From positions 1-64,000 of the forward strand of contig JANFFA010000004.1 in the NCBI GenBank assembly GCA_030848925.1: 64,000 bases of DNA. The letters are read 5' to 3'. Position 1 is the first letter of the stretch. The number at the start of each line of letters is the position of its first letter. The notes under the pieces are model-generated. The model did no database searches. It was not told where the DNA came from and worked only from the letters and a program-made list of their open reading frames with translations. This stretch comes from Rhodalgimonas zhirmunskyi. GTDB lineage: Bacteria > Pseudomonadota > Alphaproteobacteria > Rhodobacterales > Rhodobacteraceae. The position numbers and the translations under genes were made by a program. Shown one piece after another: positions 18,557 to 27,819 of the stretch.

Positions 18557-19405
18557 ATGGCACTGGAACTTTCTGTTCGTACGTCTGGTTTGATTTTCAA
18601 GGTTACCCCCGTACTCGATGCCACACGCATCGAGGCCCTTCTCACCCCGATCCTGCAGCGGCTGGGCACCGCGCTTATCGACATCTCCGAATTCGGCCCT
18701 CAGAACCTCCAGCTCACCTGTGAAGGTCTGCTCCTGTGGCTGAATGTCGAAAGCCGCGCCCATGCCGATCCACGCCTGCGCATCACAGCACAACCGATCG
18801 CGGCCTATTCCGAATTCACCGACGAAAAGGGCCCTCTTGGCCCGCAAGAGGTGAAATGCGCTCTGGCTTCGGTTCTGGCAGCCTTGGCCCGCGATATGGG
18901 CGCCGATCAGGTGCAATGGCTGGCCAAGGACATGATCATCCCCGCCGACAGCTTCATCGCGGCGGCCCAAGGCGATGACGCGTTTTCCGGCCCCGGCCCG
19001 GCGGGTGATTTCCCTCGCACCGCCCGGCGACAACCCCCTACCCCTGTGGTCCCGCGCCGCGTGCGCGACCTTTACCGCCCCGGCGGCCATGCCCGCCCCC
19101 GCCCCTATCAGGGCGCTTTTGCGGCGGGGCTCTCAAAGCGGCTCAAAGCCGCGCGCATGGCCGAAGAGGCGGCAAACACGTCACGCGCCGACCACTCCTC
19201 CCTGCCGTTGCGCCTTGCGACTTGGGCAATGACCCTGATGCTTGGCGTGTTCTCGGCGCCGCTCGCTTGGGTCTTGTTCGCCTTCAACCTCAACCGGGGC
19301 GGCGACTTCCGTGTCACCGCCAACGTGCTGGCGGGCACAGCAGGCCTGTCGCTTCTGCATACGGCGGGTAGCACACATACCTTTCTGAATTTGATTCTCG
19401 GTTAA
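18557..19405 (+). CDS. Conserved membrane-anchored protein of unknown function
   Basis: The protein has 282 residues. I do not recognise a characterised family. The N-terminal 140 residues are a soluble, mixed alpha/beta segment. A Pro/Arg-rich linker follows (about 145-200). Two C-terminal hydrophobic helices (about 218-240 and 252-272) would anchor it in the inner membrane. The overall style is that of Rhodobacteraceae-restricted hypothetical proteins. It stands alone on the plus strand. Confidence 0.7.
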   Translation: MALELSVRTSGLIFKVTPVLDATRIEALLTPILQRLGTALIDISEFGPQNLQLTCEGLLLWLNVESRAHADPRLRITAQPIAAYSEFTDEKGPLGPQEVKCALASVLAALARDMGADQVQWLAKDMIIPADSFIAAAQGDDAFSGPGPAGDFPRTARRQPPTPVVPRRVRDLYRPGGHARPRPYQGAFAAGLSKRLKAARMAEEAANTSRADHSSLPLRLATWAMTLMLGVFSAPLAWVLFAFNLNRGGDFRVTANVLAGTAGLSLLHTAGSTHTFLNLILG

Positions 19406-19523
19406 AACGAGATCACCGAAGTCCCTCCAAGGTCAGGGGAGAAGGCGCAAGCTTTCTCCCTTGGCTGGTTTGTCGAGGGAGGTTAAGTTGTTCTGCAATA
19501 TCTAGTCCCCAAGGAGTTTTCAG

Positions 19524-20324
19524 ATGCGCCTTTTCCGCCCGCTTGCCGCCCCCATCGCCGCCCTGCTTCTCGCCTCGCCCGTTGCGGCCGCCTCCTGTGG
19601 CAACACCGCTTCGGGCTTCAACACATGGAAAGCCGAGTTCGCCCAAGAGGCCAAGCGCGCGGGCGTCGGCCAGCGTGGCCTCGCCGCATTGGCAAATACA
19701 TCCTACGCCAAGTCGACCATCGCCGCCGACCGCAACCAGAAAAGCTTCAAATATTCGCTCGACAAGTTCATGAAGGTGCGCGGCACCAACACGATCATCG
19801 CCCAAGGCCGCAAACGCAAAGCCGCCAACGCCAATTTCTACGCCGCGCTCGAACGCTCCTATGGCGTGCCCGCCGGTGTCCTGATCGCGATTCACGGCAT
19901 GGAAACCGGGTTTGGCAATTTCATGGGCGATTCCAACGTGGTCTCTGCCATCGTCACGCTCACCTATGATTGCCGACGCTCGGATTTCTTCCGCCCCCAC
20001 GCCCTTGGGGCGCTGAAGCTGGTTGATCGTGGCTCAATCTCGCCCGGCACCAAGGGCGCAAAGCACGGCGAACTGGGCCATACCCAGTTCCTGCCGGGCA
20101 ATGCGCTCAAATACGGTGTCGATGGCAATGGCGATGGCCGCGTCGATTTTTACAACCAAGCCGACGCGCTGGCCTCGACGGCGAATTACCTGCGCTCCAA
20201 GGGCTGGAAACCCGGTCAACCCTACGGCCCCGGCACCCGCAACTATACCGTTCTCAAGGAATGGAACGCGGCCACGGTCTACCAGCAATCCCTCGCCATC
20301 ATGGGCGAGCAGATCGACCGCTAA
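19524..20324 (+). CDS. Lytic murein transglycosylase (SLT_2/MltB type)
   Basis: The protein has 266 residues. A signal peptide (about 1-23, ending SPVAAAS) precedes an SLT_2 domain. The catalytic Glu is E127 in IHGMETGFGNF. ELGHTQFLPGNALKYGVDGN is the conserved substrate-cleft block. These enzymes cut peptidoglycan glycan strands with formation of 1,6-anhydro-MurNAc. A Cys (C25) just after the signal peptide could mark a lipoprotein, but the preceding residues do not form a clear lipobox. The start ATG has AAGGAG about 8 nt upstream, and a terminator follows the gene. Confidence 0.9.
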   Translation: MRLFRPLAAPIAALLLASPVAAASCGNTASGFNTWKAEFAQEAKRAGVGQRGLAALANTSYAKSTIAADRNQKSFKYSLDKFMKVRGTNTIIAQGRKRKAANANFYAALERSYGVPAGVLIAIHGMETGFGNFMGDSNVVSAIVTLTYDCRRSDFFRPHALGALKLVDRGSISPGTKGAKHGELGHTQFLPGNALKYGVDGNGDGRVDFYNQADALASTANYLRSKGWKPGQPYGPGTRNYTVLKEWNAATVYQQSLAIMGEQIDR

Positions 20325-20350
20325 GCCCAAGACCACAATGACATGACCGC

Positions 20351-20382
20351 AACGCCCCGGCCCACCCGCCGGGGCGTTTTCC
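20351..20382 (+). terminator. Rho-independent terminator of the transglycosylase gene
   Basis: A stem ACGCCCCGGC/GCCGGGGCGT is followed by TTTT, 27 nt after the stop codon. Confidence 0.9.
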
Positions 20383-20411
20383 TTGACAGGCGCGCGCCGC
20401 GTCCCTATCTG
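20383..20411 (+). promoter_or_regulatory. Sigma-70-type promoter with long structured leader
   Basis: TTGACA (20383-20388) is separated by 17 bp from TATCTG (20406-20411), immediately after the previous terminator. The next start codon is 160 nt away, so the transcript has a long GC-rich leader with several short inverted repeats (for example CCCCTCTCAAGGGG right after the -10). The consensus -35 is unusual for this GC-rich genome. Confidence 0.6.
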
Positions 20412-20572
20412 CCCCTCTCAAGGGGTGCAGGCCCCCGCCGTCCGCAGGCCTTCGGGTCTTGGTGAAGTCCTGTAAATCAACCCTGTCCCGCTGACCCTCC
20501 GGTCACGCGCGGCGGCAATGCGGACCCCGCCCTCGCCACGTGACCCCGAGAGAGATCGAAGGGATACTCCAG

Positions 20573-21004
20573 ATGACACTCAACACCCCTCCCGTGTCTG
20601 ACCTCAAGGCACAGGCCAAACGCCTGCGCAGCGCCATGAGCGATGCCGGCACCCCCCTCACCCACGCTCAGGCGCTCGAAGCCATCGCGCGCCAGCATGG
20701 CCATCGCGACTGGAACACCGCCCACGCAGCGGCCTCATTCGAGAACCCGCCACGCTGGCGCGTGGGTCAGATGGTGCGCGGCCGCTACCTCGGACAGGCC
20801 TTCACCGGCCGGATCAAGGCGCTGTCGGAAACTGCCACAGGACATTGGCGCATGACGCTCGTCTTTGATGCGCCCGTCGACGTGGTGACTTCGCCGCATT
20901 TTTCCAACTGGCGGCGTCAGGTCAACGGCGTGGTCAACTCCCAAGGCACCAGCGCCGAGAAAACCTCGGACGGCACGCCGCACCTGTTGGTCATGGCCGC
21001 CTGA
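20573..21004 (+). CDS. Glyoxalase-superfamily-annotated small protein
   Basis: The protein has 143 residues. The N-terminal block (KAQAKRLRSAM ... THAQALEAIARQHGHRDWNTAHAA) is the helical signature found in alphaproteobacterial proteins usually labelled glyoxalase superfamily. No glyoxalase metal ligands can be recognised, so the label says little. The C-terminal half (about 60-140) is beta-rich. ATG 20573 is preceded by GAAGGGA at 8-9 nt; a GTG 33 nt upstream is the alternative. Function unknown. Confidence 0.65.
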   Translation: MTLNTPPVSDLKAQAKRLRSAMSDAGTPLTHAQALEAIARQHGHRDWNTAHAAASFENPPRWRVGQMVRGRYLGQAFTGRIKALSETATGHWRMTLVFDAPVDVVTSPHFSNWRRQVNGVVNSQGTSAEKTSDGTPHLLVMAA

Positions 21005-21078
21005 AAACATCGCCTAAAACGGCGCCAGAAAATGCCACCTGCAAATGCCGCCTGAAAATCTGGGCGGGGTCCGGGGCA

Positions 21079-21819
21079 CTACGCCTCGGGCACCGCCGCC
21101 TTGCCGCGCCAGTCCAGCACATAGGTGTGGATGCCGAACACCACCGCCCCGCTTTCGGGAAGCCGCCGCACCGTCTGCAATTCCGAGCGCAGGAAATCAT
21201 CGCCCAGCTTCTCGCGCCGGTCGCCCTCTGGGCGCGGCTGGTGCAGGCTCGGATCGGTATAGACAAGCGCGTTGAAGCGCCACAATGGGCGCCCCACCCG
21301 CACCCCGTCGAAAAGCCGCTGCACCCGCTTCGCGATATTCTCGTCATAGGGATCGACCGGCACGTGAATCCGCGTCAATGGCCGCATGAATTTCTCTGAC
21401 AAGGTCCAGCCCGCCGGAAAACACAACACAGCCCCGACAAGAACATGCTCATCGCCGCGCTTGTCCATCAGGCAGAAATCTTCCTGGCACAGCCGCCCGA
21501 TGGTGGCCATCGGATCCTCGCGCACCACGCGCACCTTGCCGCCATCGGGCCGGGTCACCACATCGCCCGCAATCTCGAAATCCGCCCGCGCGTCAAGCGC
21601 CGCCAACACCGTGTCCAGCAGTTCCCTCGCCATCGCCGCCGCACTCGGGTCAAGCGCGATCACCGCGTCGCGCCTCTCCGCGATCAGGCGCTCGCGCTCC
21701 GCCATCTGTGCGCCAAAGGCCTCGTCCACCCGGATCCAGTCGGCCTCATCCAACGGCGCAATCCCCGGCAAGGGGCGCGGCGCATGGATGTCATAAGGAA
21801 GCGTGGTCTGCAAAATCAT
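21079..21819 (-). CDS. HODM-like (DUF3445) heme-dependent oxidative N-demethylase family protein
   Basis: The protein has 246 residues. It matches the HODM_asu-like/DUF3445 family in length and blocks: VREDPMATIGRLCQEDFCLMDK near the middle, and VGAVLCFPAGW with the following KFMRPLTRIHVPVDPYDENI segment. The characterised member is a subunit of a dimethylamine N-demethylase, so a role in methylated-amine use is plausible. No partner subunits are adjacent. The gene is divergent from dddP with about 200 bp between the starts. Confidence 0.8.
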   Translation of the reverse strand: MILQTTLPYDIHAPRPLPGIAPLDEADWIRVDEAFGAQMAERERLIAERRDAVIALDPSAAAMARELLDTVLAALDARADFEIAGDVVTRPDGGKVRVVREDPMATIGRLCQEDFCLMDKRGDEHVLVGAVLCFPAGWTLSEKFMRPLTRIHVPVDPYDENIAKRVQRLFDGVRVGRPLWRFNALVYTDPSLHQPRPEGDRREKLGDDFLRSELQTVRRLPESGAVVFGIHTYVLDWRGKAAVPEA

Positions 21820-21860
21820 GCCCCATCTCTAGCGCAGCGCGCGCCCCGGTCCAGCCCCCC

Positions 21861-21884
21861 CTTTCATTTTTCCAGCAAATACTC
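21861..21884. repeat. Intergenic motif CTTTCATTTTT-N5-AAATACTC (HODM/dddP gap)
   Basis: Same motif as after purB, with a 5-nt spacer, lying between the divergent HODM-like gene and dddP. Confidence 0.7.
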
Positions 21885-22020
21885 GACTCCCCACCGCGTC
21901 CCGCGCACCGATGCCCGCCAAGACAGCACCCAAGCGTCGCAAACAGACCCCTTTCCCTGTCGCAAATCGTCATGCACAACCCGCCCGCCCCCCGCACTCT
22001 TGAGGGAAAGGAGCGGAGAG

Positions 22021-23364
22021 ATGACCCACCCTTACCGCGATATCCGCAAGATCGACCCGACCCGCGGCAGCAGGCTGGCGGACAATACGCCAAACGATGC
22101 CGACCGGATCGAAATCGGTCCCACCCGCCTTGCCTTCGCCGAATGGGACGCGGCCGGCCTTGACCTGCCCGACCTGCAAGCGATGCGGCACTACCGCTGG
22201 CGCCGTCTCGTCGATGCGATCAATGCCCGTGGCTACGCGGGCCTCTTGGTATTCGATCCGCTCAACATCCGCTACGCCACCGACTCGACCAACATGCAGC
22301 TCTGGAACGCGCATAACCCGTTTCGCGCGGTGCTGATCTGTGCCGACGGCTACATGGTGATCTGGGACTACAAGAATTCACCGTTCCTCTCGTCTTTCAA
22401 CCCGCTGGTCAGCGAGGCCCGCTCCGGCGCCGACCTCTTCTATTTCGATCGCGGCGATCGGATCGACCTCGCCGCCGATGCCTTCGCGGCCGAGGTTTCC
22501 GACCTCCTGCGCGTCCACGCCCCGGGCGAACGCCGCCTCGCCATCGACAAGATCATGCTGCACGGCCTCAGCGCCCTCAAGGCTTCCGGCCTTGAAATCA
22601 TGCCCGGCGAAGAACTGACCGAAAAGGCCCGCTCCATCAAAGGCCCGGACGAGATCAAGGCCATGCGCTGCGCCATGCACGCCGGCGAAACCTCCGTCGC
22701 CGCGATGGAGCGGTTCGCCCGCGACAACGTGTCCAAAGGGCATGTATCAGAAAACGATATCTGGGCCGTGCTGCACGCCGAAAACATTCGGCGCGGCGGT
22801 GAATGGATCGAAACCCGCCTGCTCGCTTCGGGCCCCCGCACAAATCCGTGGTTTCAGGAATGCGGCCCCCGCATCGTGCAAAACAACGAAATCGTCGCCT
22901 TCGATACCGACTTGATCGGCAGCTACGGCATTTGCGTCGATATCTCCCGCACATGGTGGATCGGCGATGCGCCGCCCTCCAACGCGATGATCGACGCCAT
23001 GCGACACGCCCACGATCACATCATGCAGAACATGGCGCTGCTGCGCCCCGGCCTTATGATCCCCGACCTGATCTCCCAAAGCCACCGCCTCGATCCCCGG
23101 TTTCAGAAGCTGAAATACGGCTGTCTCGCCCATGGCGTCGGCCTCTGCGATGAATGGCCCCTCGTGCAATACCCCGACAAGGCCACCCCCGGCGCGTTCG
23201 ACTACCCTCTCGAACCGGGCATGGTTCTCTGCGTCGAGGCGCTGGTGGGCGAAGAAGGCGGCGATTTCTCGATCAAGCTCGAAGATCAGGTGTTGATCAC
23301 ACAGGATGGCTACGAAAACCTCACCAGCTACCCTTTCGATCCGGTGTTGATGGGCATGGCCTGA
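22021..23364 (+). CDS. dddP: DMSP lyase DddP (M24 family)
   Basis: The protein has 447 residues. DddP cleaves dimethylsulfoniopropionate to dimethyl sulfide and acrylate. It is an M24 aminopeptidase-P-fold protein whose metal ligands in characterised roseobacter DddP are D295, D297, D307, H371, E406 and E421. All six fall at exactly those numbers here (FDTD, VDISR, AHGVG, VEAL, KLED). The N-terminus (RDIRKIDPTRG, then NDADRIEIGPT) and the block ENIRRGGEWIETRLLASGPR are diagnostic for DddP rather than a peptidase. The ATG has AAGGAG 7 nt upstream. No other DMSP genes (dmdA, acuI) are in the window. Confidence 0.95.
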   Translation: MTHPYRDIRKIDPTRGSRLADNTPNDADRIEIGPTRLAFAEWDAAGLDLPDLQAMRHYRWRRLVDAINARGYAGLLVFDPLNIRYATDSTNMQLWNAHNPFRAVLICADGYMVIWDYKNSPFLSSFNPLVSEARSGADLFYFDRGDRIDLAADAFAAEVSDLLRVHAPGERRLAIDKIMLHGLSALKASGLEIMPGEELTEKARSIKGPDEIKAMRCAMHAGETSVAAMERFARDNVSKGHVSENDIWAVLHAENIRRGGEWIETRLLASGPRTNPWFQECGPRIVQNNEIVAFDTDLIGSYGICVDISRTWWIGDAPPSNAMIDAMRHAHDHIMQNMALLRPGLMIPDLISQSHRLDPRFQKLKYGCLAHGVGLCDEWPLVQYPDKATPGAFDYPLEPGMVLCVEALVGEEGGDFSIKLEDQVLITQDGYENLTSYPFDPVLMGMA

Positions 23365-23534
23365 GCGTCCCCACCCCGGCCACCCGCGCGAACTGACTTT
23401 ACATCCCCGCTTCGGCCTCCTCGCCCGCCCCTTGCCCTTCCGGGGGCAACGATCCCGCGGGGAAGACGACAGCCTCCCGCCCTCCACCACACCTAAAGCC
23501 GCCAACCATCGCAAGAGCATAGGCAAGCCCGCTC

Positions 23535-24353
23535 TCAGAACGTGTTGAACTCGCGCTTTTGCCGGGTTGGCAAATCTACACCCTCCCCTAGGCAGGACAC
23601 CACGCGGTCTCCACCCGCACGCTTGGCCGCATAAAGCGCATCGTCGGCCAGACGCAGCAGGTCTTCCAAGGACTGCCCGTCCCGACTGGCGGCCAGCCCG
23701 ATGCTCAGTCGCACATTCATCGTCCCGCGCGCGGTCATAAATGGTGTATCCGCAACACTACGCCGAACTGTCTCGGCCTGATCGAATGCCAACTGATCGA
23801 TTGTCCTTTGTTCCGCATGCCTGTCGGCAAAAACGCTGGCGGGCACGTAGAGCATGAATTCGTCGCCGCCAAACCGCGTAATCGCAGCAGTATCGGGCAA
23901 AGCAGACCGAAACCGGCGCACCACTTCAAGCAGGATCTCGTCCCCCCCCAAATGGCCGATCCGGTCATTGACCTGTTTGAAATCATCCAGATCACAGGCG
24001 ATCAAGACCGCCCCGTCCTGCAAGGTTACCTTCGCCCCCCTCCGCTGCCCCTCGCGTTTTGCCAGAACGTCAAAGAAAAAGGCCCGGTTGCCCGCTCCGG
24101 TCAGGAAATCATGCGTGCTGGCGTGTCGTAACATGCGCCAACTTCCAAGCAGTCTGCGAAACGACCAAATAGTCACCACCGACAGAATAAATGCAACGAT
24201 CCCCGCAACCAAGGCGACGTTCGTCCAATAGGCGCCAAACAAGTCTGCATCCAGCAACAGATACTCGATCCCCAAGGAAAGGCCCACGGCGATTGCCGCG
24301 ATGCTCGCGGCGTAAACCGACACAGCAAAAAAGGATCTTGCGCGTATGCTCAA
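23535..24353 (-). CDS. Membrane-bound diguanylate cyclase (GGDEF)
   Basis: The protein has 272 residues. Two membrane helices (about 8-30 and 42-64) are followed by a GGDEF domain with DFLTGAGNRAFF, ACDLDDFKQVND and the active site FGGDEF (162-166). It should make c-di-GMP from two GTP. The RxxD inhibitory site expected five residues before the active loop is not present. There is no separate sensor domain, so input must come through the membrane part. The start is TTG 24353 without a good ribosome binding site, so the N-terminus is uncertain. Confidence 0.88.
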   Translation of the reverse strand: MSIRARSFFAVSVYAASIAAIAVGLSLGIEYLLLDADLFGAYWTNVALVAGIVAFILSVVTIWSFRRLLGSWRMLRHASTHDFLTGAGNRAFFFDVLAKREGQRRGAKVTLQDGAVLIACDLDDFKQVNDRIGHLGGDEILLEVVRRFRSALPDTAAITRFGGDEFMLYVPASVFADRHAEQRTIDQLAFDQAETVRRSVADTPFMTARGTMNVRLSIGLAASRDGQSLEDLLRLADDALYAAKRAGGDRVVSCLGEGVDLPTRQKREFNTF

Positions 24354-24626
24354 TATCTTAGCCCATCGTTCTGAAGCATGTCTTTATCATCGTTCTCAAA
24401 ACACACTTACATACTGTAAAACCATAAAACGACTTTTCGCAGCCGAATTGAACCCGATTTAATAAAAACAGGGCGTCACATCCGTCGCCCTTTGATCGCC
24501 GCTTCCCCCACAGCCGAAAAACCCGCCGCTGACAGAACGAGGCACACGCCGATGTCACCCGCCTGCCCTTGAATTCCACCGCCATGCGGCACACCCTTGC
24601 GCACAACTCTCCTTGAAGGACGCCCC

Positions 24627-25841
<1,215 letters not shown>

Positions 25842-25955
25842 CACGGCCACAGCGCCGAAAGGGGACCCCGCGCGCCGCTCTTGCCCGCCCGCGCCCAAGG
25901 GGCTATGACCCGCGTGACCCCGATATAGGCCTGCCAAAAGAAGGATGCTGCCCGC

Positions 25956-27263
25956 ATGATCCCCCGTTACGCCCGCCCCGAAATGACCGCGATCTGGGAG
26001 CCCGCCACCAAGTTCCGCATCTGGTACGAAATCGAAGCCCACGCCTGCGACGCGATGGCCGACCTCGGCGTCATCCCGCGTGAAAATGCCGATGCGGTCT
26101 GGAAAGCCAAGGATGTCGAGTTCGACGTCGCCCGCATCGACGAAATCGAAGCCGTGACCAAACATGACGTGATCGCCTTCCTCACCCATCTCGCCGAACA
26201 TGTCGGCTCGGAAGAGGCCCGCTTCGTGCATCAAGGCATGACCAGCTCGGACGTGCTCGACACCTGCCTCAACGTGCAACTGGTGCGCGCCGCCGATATC
26301 CTCTTGGCCGATATGGACAAGGTGCTCGCCGCGCTCAAGAAACGCGCCTTCGAGCACAAGAACACCGTGCGCGTCGGCCGCAGCCACGGCATCCACGCCG
26401 AACCCACCACCATGGGCCTCACCTTCGCGCGCTTTTATGCCGAGATGGACCGCAACAAGACCCGCCTCGAACAGGCCCGCGAAGAAATCGCCACCGGCGC
26501 GATCTCCGGCGCCGTCGGCACCTTCGCCAATATCGACCCGCGCGTCGAAGAGCACGTCTGCGAAAAACTCGGCCTGCGCCCCGAACCGATCAGCACGCAG
26601 GTCATCCCGCGTGACCGTCACGCGATGTTCTTCGCCGTGCTTGGCGTCATCGCCTCCTCGATCGAAAACGTCGCAATCGAAATCCGCCACATGCAGCGCA
26701 CCGAAGTGCTCGAAGGCGCAGAGTTCTTCTCAATGGGCCAGAAGGGCTCCTCGGCCATGCCGCACAAGAAGAACCCTGTGCTGACCGAAAACCTCACCGG
26801 CCTCGCGCGGCTGGTGCGCATGACGGTGATCCCGGCGATGGAAAACGTCGCCCTCTGGCACGAACGCGATATCTCGCACTCCTCGGTCGAACGCGGCATC
26901 GCCCCCGACGCCACCGTCACCCTCGATTTTGCCCTCAACCGCCTTGCCGGTGTGGTCGACAAGATGCTGATCTTCCCCGAGAACATGCTCGACAACATGA
27001 ACAAGTTCCCCGGCCTCGTCATGTCGCAACGCGTGCTTCTGGCCCTCACCCAAGCCGGCGTCAGCCGCGAGGATGCCTATTCCATGGTGCAGCGCAACGC
27101 GCTCAAGGTCTGGGAAGAGCGTCTCGATTTCCGCGAATTGCTGCTCGCCGATGAAGATGTGGTCAAAGCGCTCGGCGTCGATGGCATCAACGAGAAGTTC
27201 GACATGGGCTATCACACCAAACACGTCGATACGATCTTCAAGCGCGTCTTTGGCGAGTCCTGA
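25956..27263 (+). CDS. purB: Adenylosuccinate lyase
   Basis: The protein has 435 residues and belongs to the fumarase/aspartase superfamily. It cleaves SAICAR and adenylosuccinate in purine synthesis. It begins MIPRYARPEMTAIW, has the TSSDVLDT and GRSHGIHAEPT blocks, and the flexible signature loop GSSAMPHKKNP with the catalytic serine (about residues 262-272). Length and order match bacterial PurB. An intrinsic terminator follows. Confidence 0.97.
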   Translation: MIPRYARPEMTAIWEPATKFRIWYEIEAHACDAMADLGVIPRENADAVWKAKDVEFDVARIDEIEAVTKHDVIAFLTHLAEHVGSEEARFVHQGMTSSDVLDTCLNVQLVRAADILLADMDKVLAALKKRAFEHKNTVRVGRSHGIHAEPTTMGLTFARFYAEMDRNKTRLEQAREEIATGAISGAVGTFANIDPRVEEHVCEKLGLRPEPISTQVIPRDRHAMFFAVLGVIASSIENVAIEIRHMQRTEVLEGAEFFSMGQKGSSAMPHKKNPVLTENLTGLARLVRMTVIPAMENVALWHERDISHSSVERGIAPDATVTLDFALNRLAGVVDKMLIFPENMLDNMNKFPGLVMSQRVLLALTQAGVSREDAYSMVQRNALKVWEERLDFRELLLADEDVVKALGVDGINEKFDMGYHTKHVDTIFKRVFGES

Positions 27264-27314
27264 TTTCGCTGGCCTGTCAAAGCTCTAGCGACGCAAACTG
27301 AAGCAAGACATGAG

Positions 27315-27346
27315 GCCTGGGCACACCGCCCGGGCTTTCATTTTTC
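27315..27346 (+). terminator. Terminator of purB overlapping a CTTTCATTTTT motif
   Basis: A stem GCCTGGGC/GCCCGGGC (one G-T pair) is followed by TTTCATTTTT. The T-rich tail is the beginning of the repeated intergenic motif. Confidence 0.75.
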
Positions 27347-27358
27347 CCCAAATACTCC
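27336..27358. repeat. Intergenic motif CTTTCATTTTT-N4-AAATACTC (copy after purB)
   Basis: One of four near-identical copies in the window; the others are at 21861, 48868 and 61087. It directly extends the purB terminator tail. Confidence 0.7.
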
Positions 27359-27505
27359 CCGCGAAGCGTCCCGCCCCGGCCCCACACGCCCCGGCCCGCG
27401 ACTGCCGCGGATCAGCGCCTCCCTGCCATAGCTTCAAAATTCGCACGCGATTCGCGCAATTCGTGCTAGGCTCTCTCCATCCTGTCTGGAAAAAGGAGAC
27501 GACCA

Positions 27506-27664
27506 ATGAAGACGAAGACCACCCTCGCCGTGATCGCCCTCGTGCTCGCCCCCAGCCTTGCGCTCGCCTGCCCGATGCATGACGGCAAACAAGCCATGTC
27601 CTGCGCCGAGGGCCACATGCTCGATGCACAAACCGGCACCTGCGTGCCGCAAACCACAAGCTAA
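27506..27664 (+). CDS. Small secreted cysteine-containing protein
   Basis: The protein has 52 residues: an N-terminal signal peptide (about 1-21, ending LALA) and a short mature part with three cysteines (C22, C33, C46) and the motif CAEGHMLDAQTGTC. A strong AAAGGAG lies 8 nt before the ATG. Small proteins of this type sit after purB in related genomes and are sometimes mislabelled adenylosuccinate lyase by position. If C22 is the first mature residue, a lipoprotein is possible. Function unknown. Confidence 0.75.
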   Translation: MKTKTTLAVIALVLAPSLALACPMHDGKQAMSCAEGHMLDAQTGTCVPQTTS

Positions 27665-27819
27665 GCCAGAGCGGCAACAGCTTCGCAATTTAATGAAACG
27701 GCCAAGACAATTGGCCTAAAACAACCTGCGCTCCCGGCGATTTGCCGGGGGCAATTCAGGCTTCCTTTACCAGTCGCCCCTACTGTGCATCTGACAGAAT
27801 GTAAGACGGGGTTACGATC

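Noticed and set aside
20412-20572. SRP RNA or known riboswitch in the leader
   Set aside because: The conserved SRP core (GGAAG...AGCAG) and known riboswitch cores were not found on either strand.
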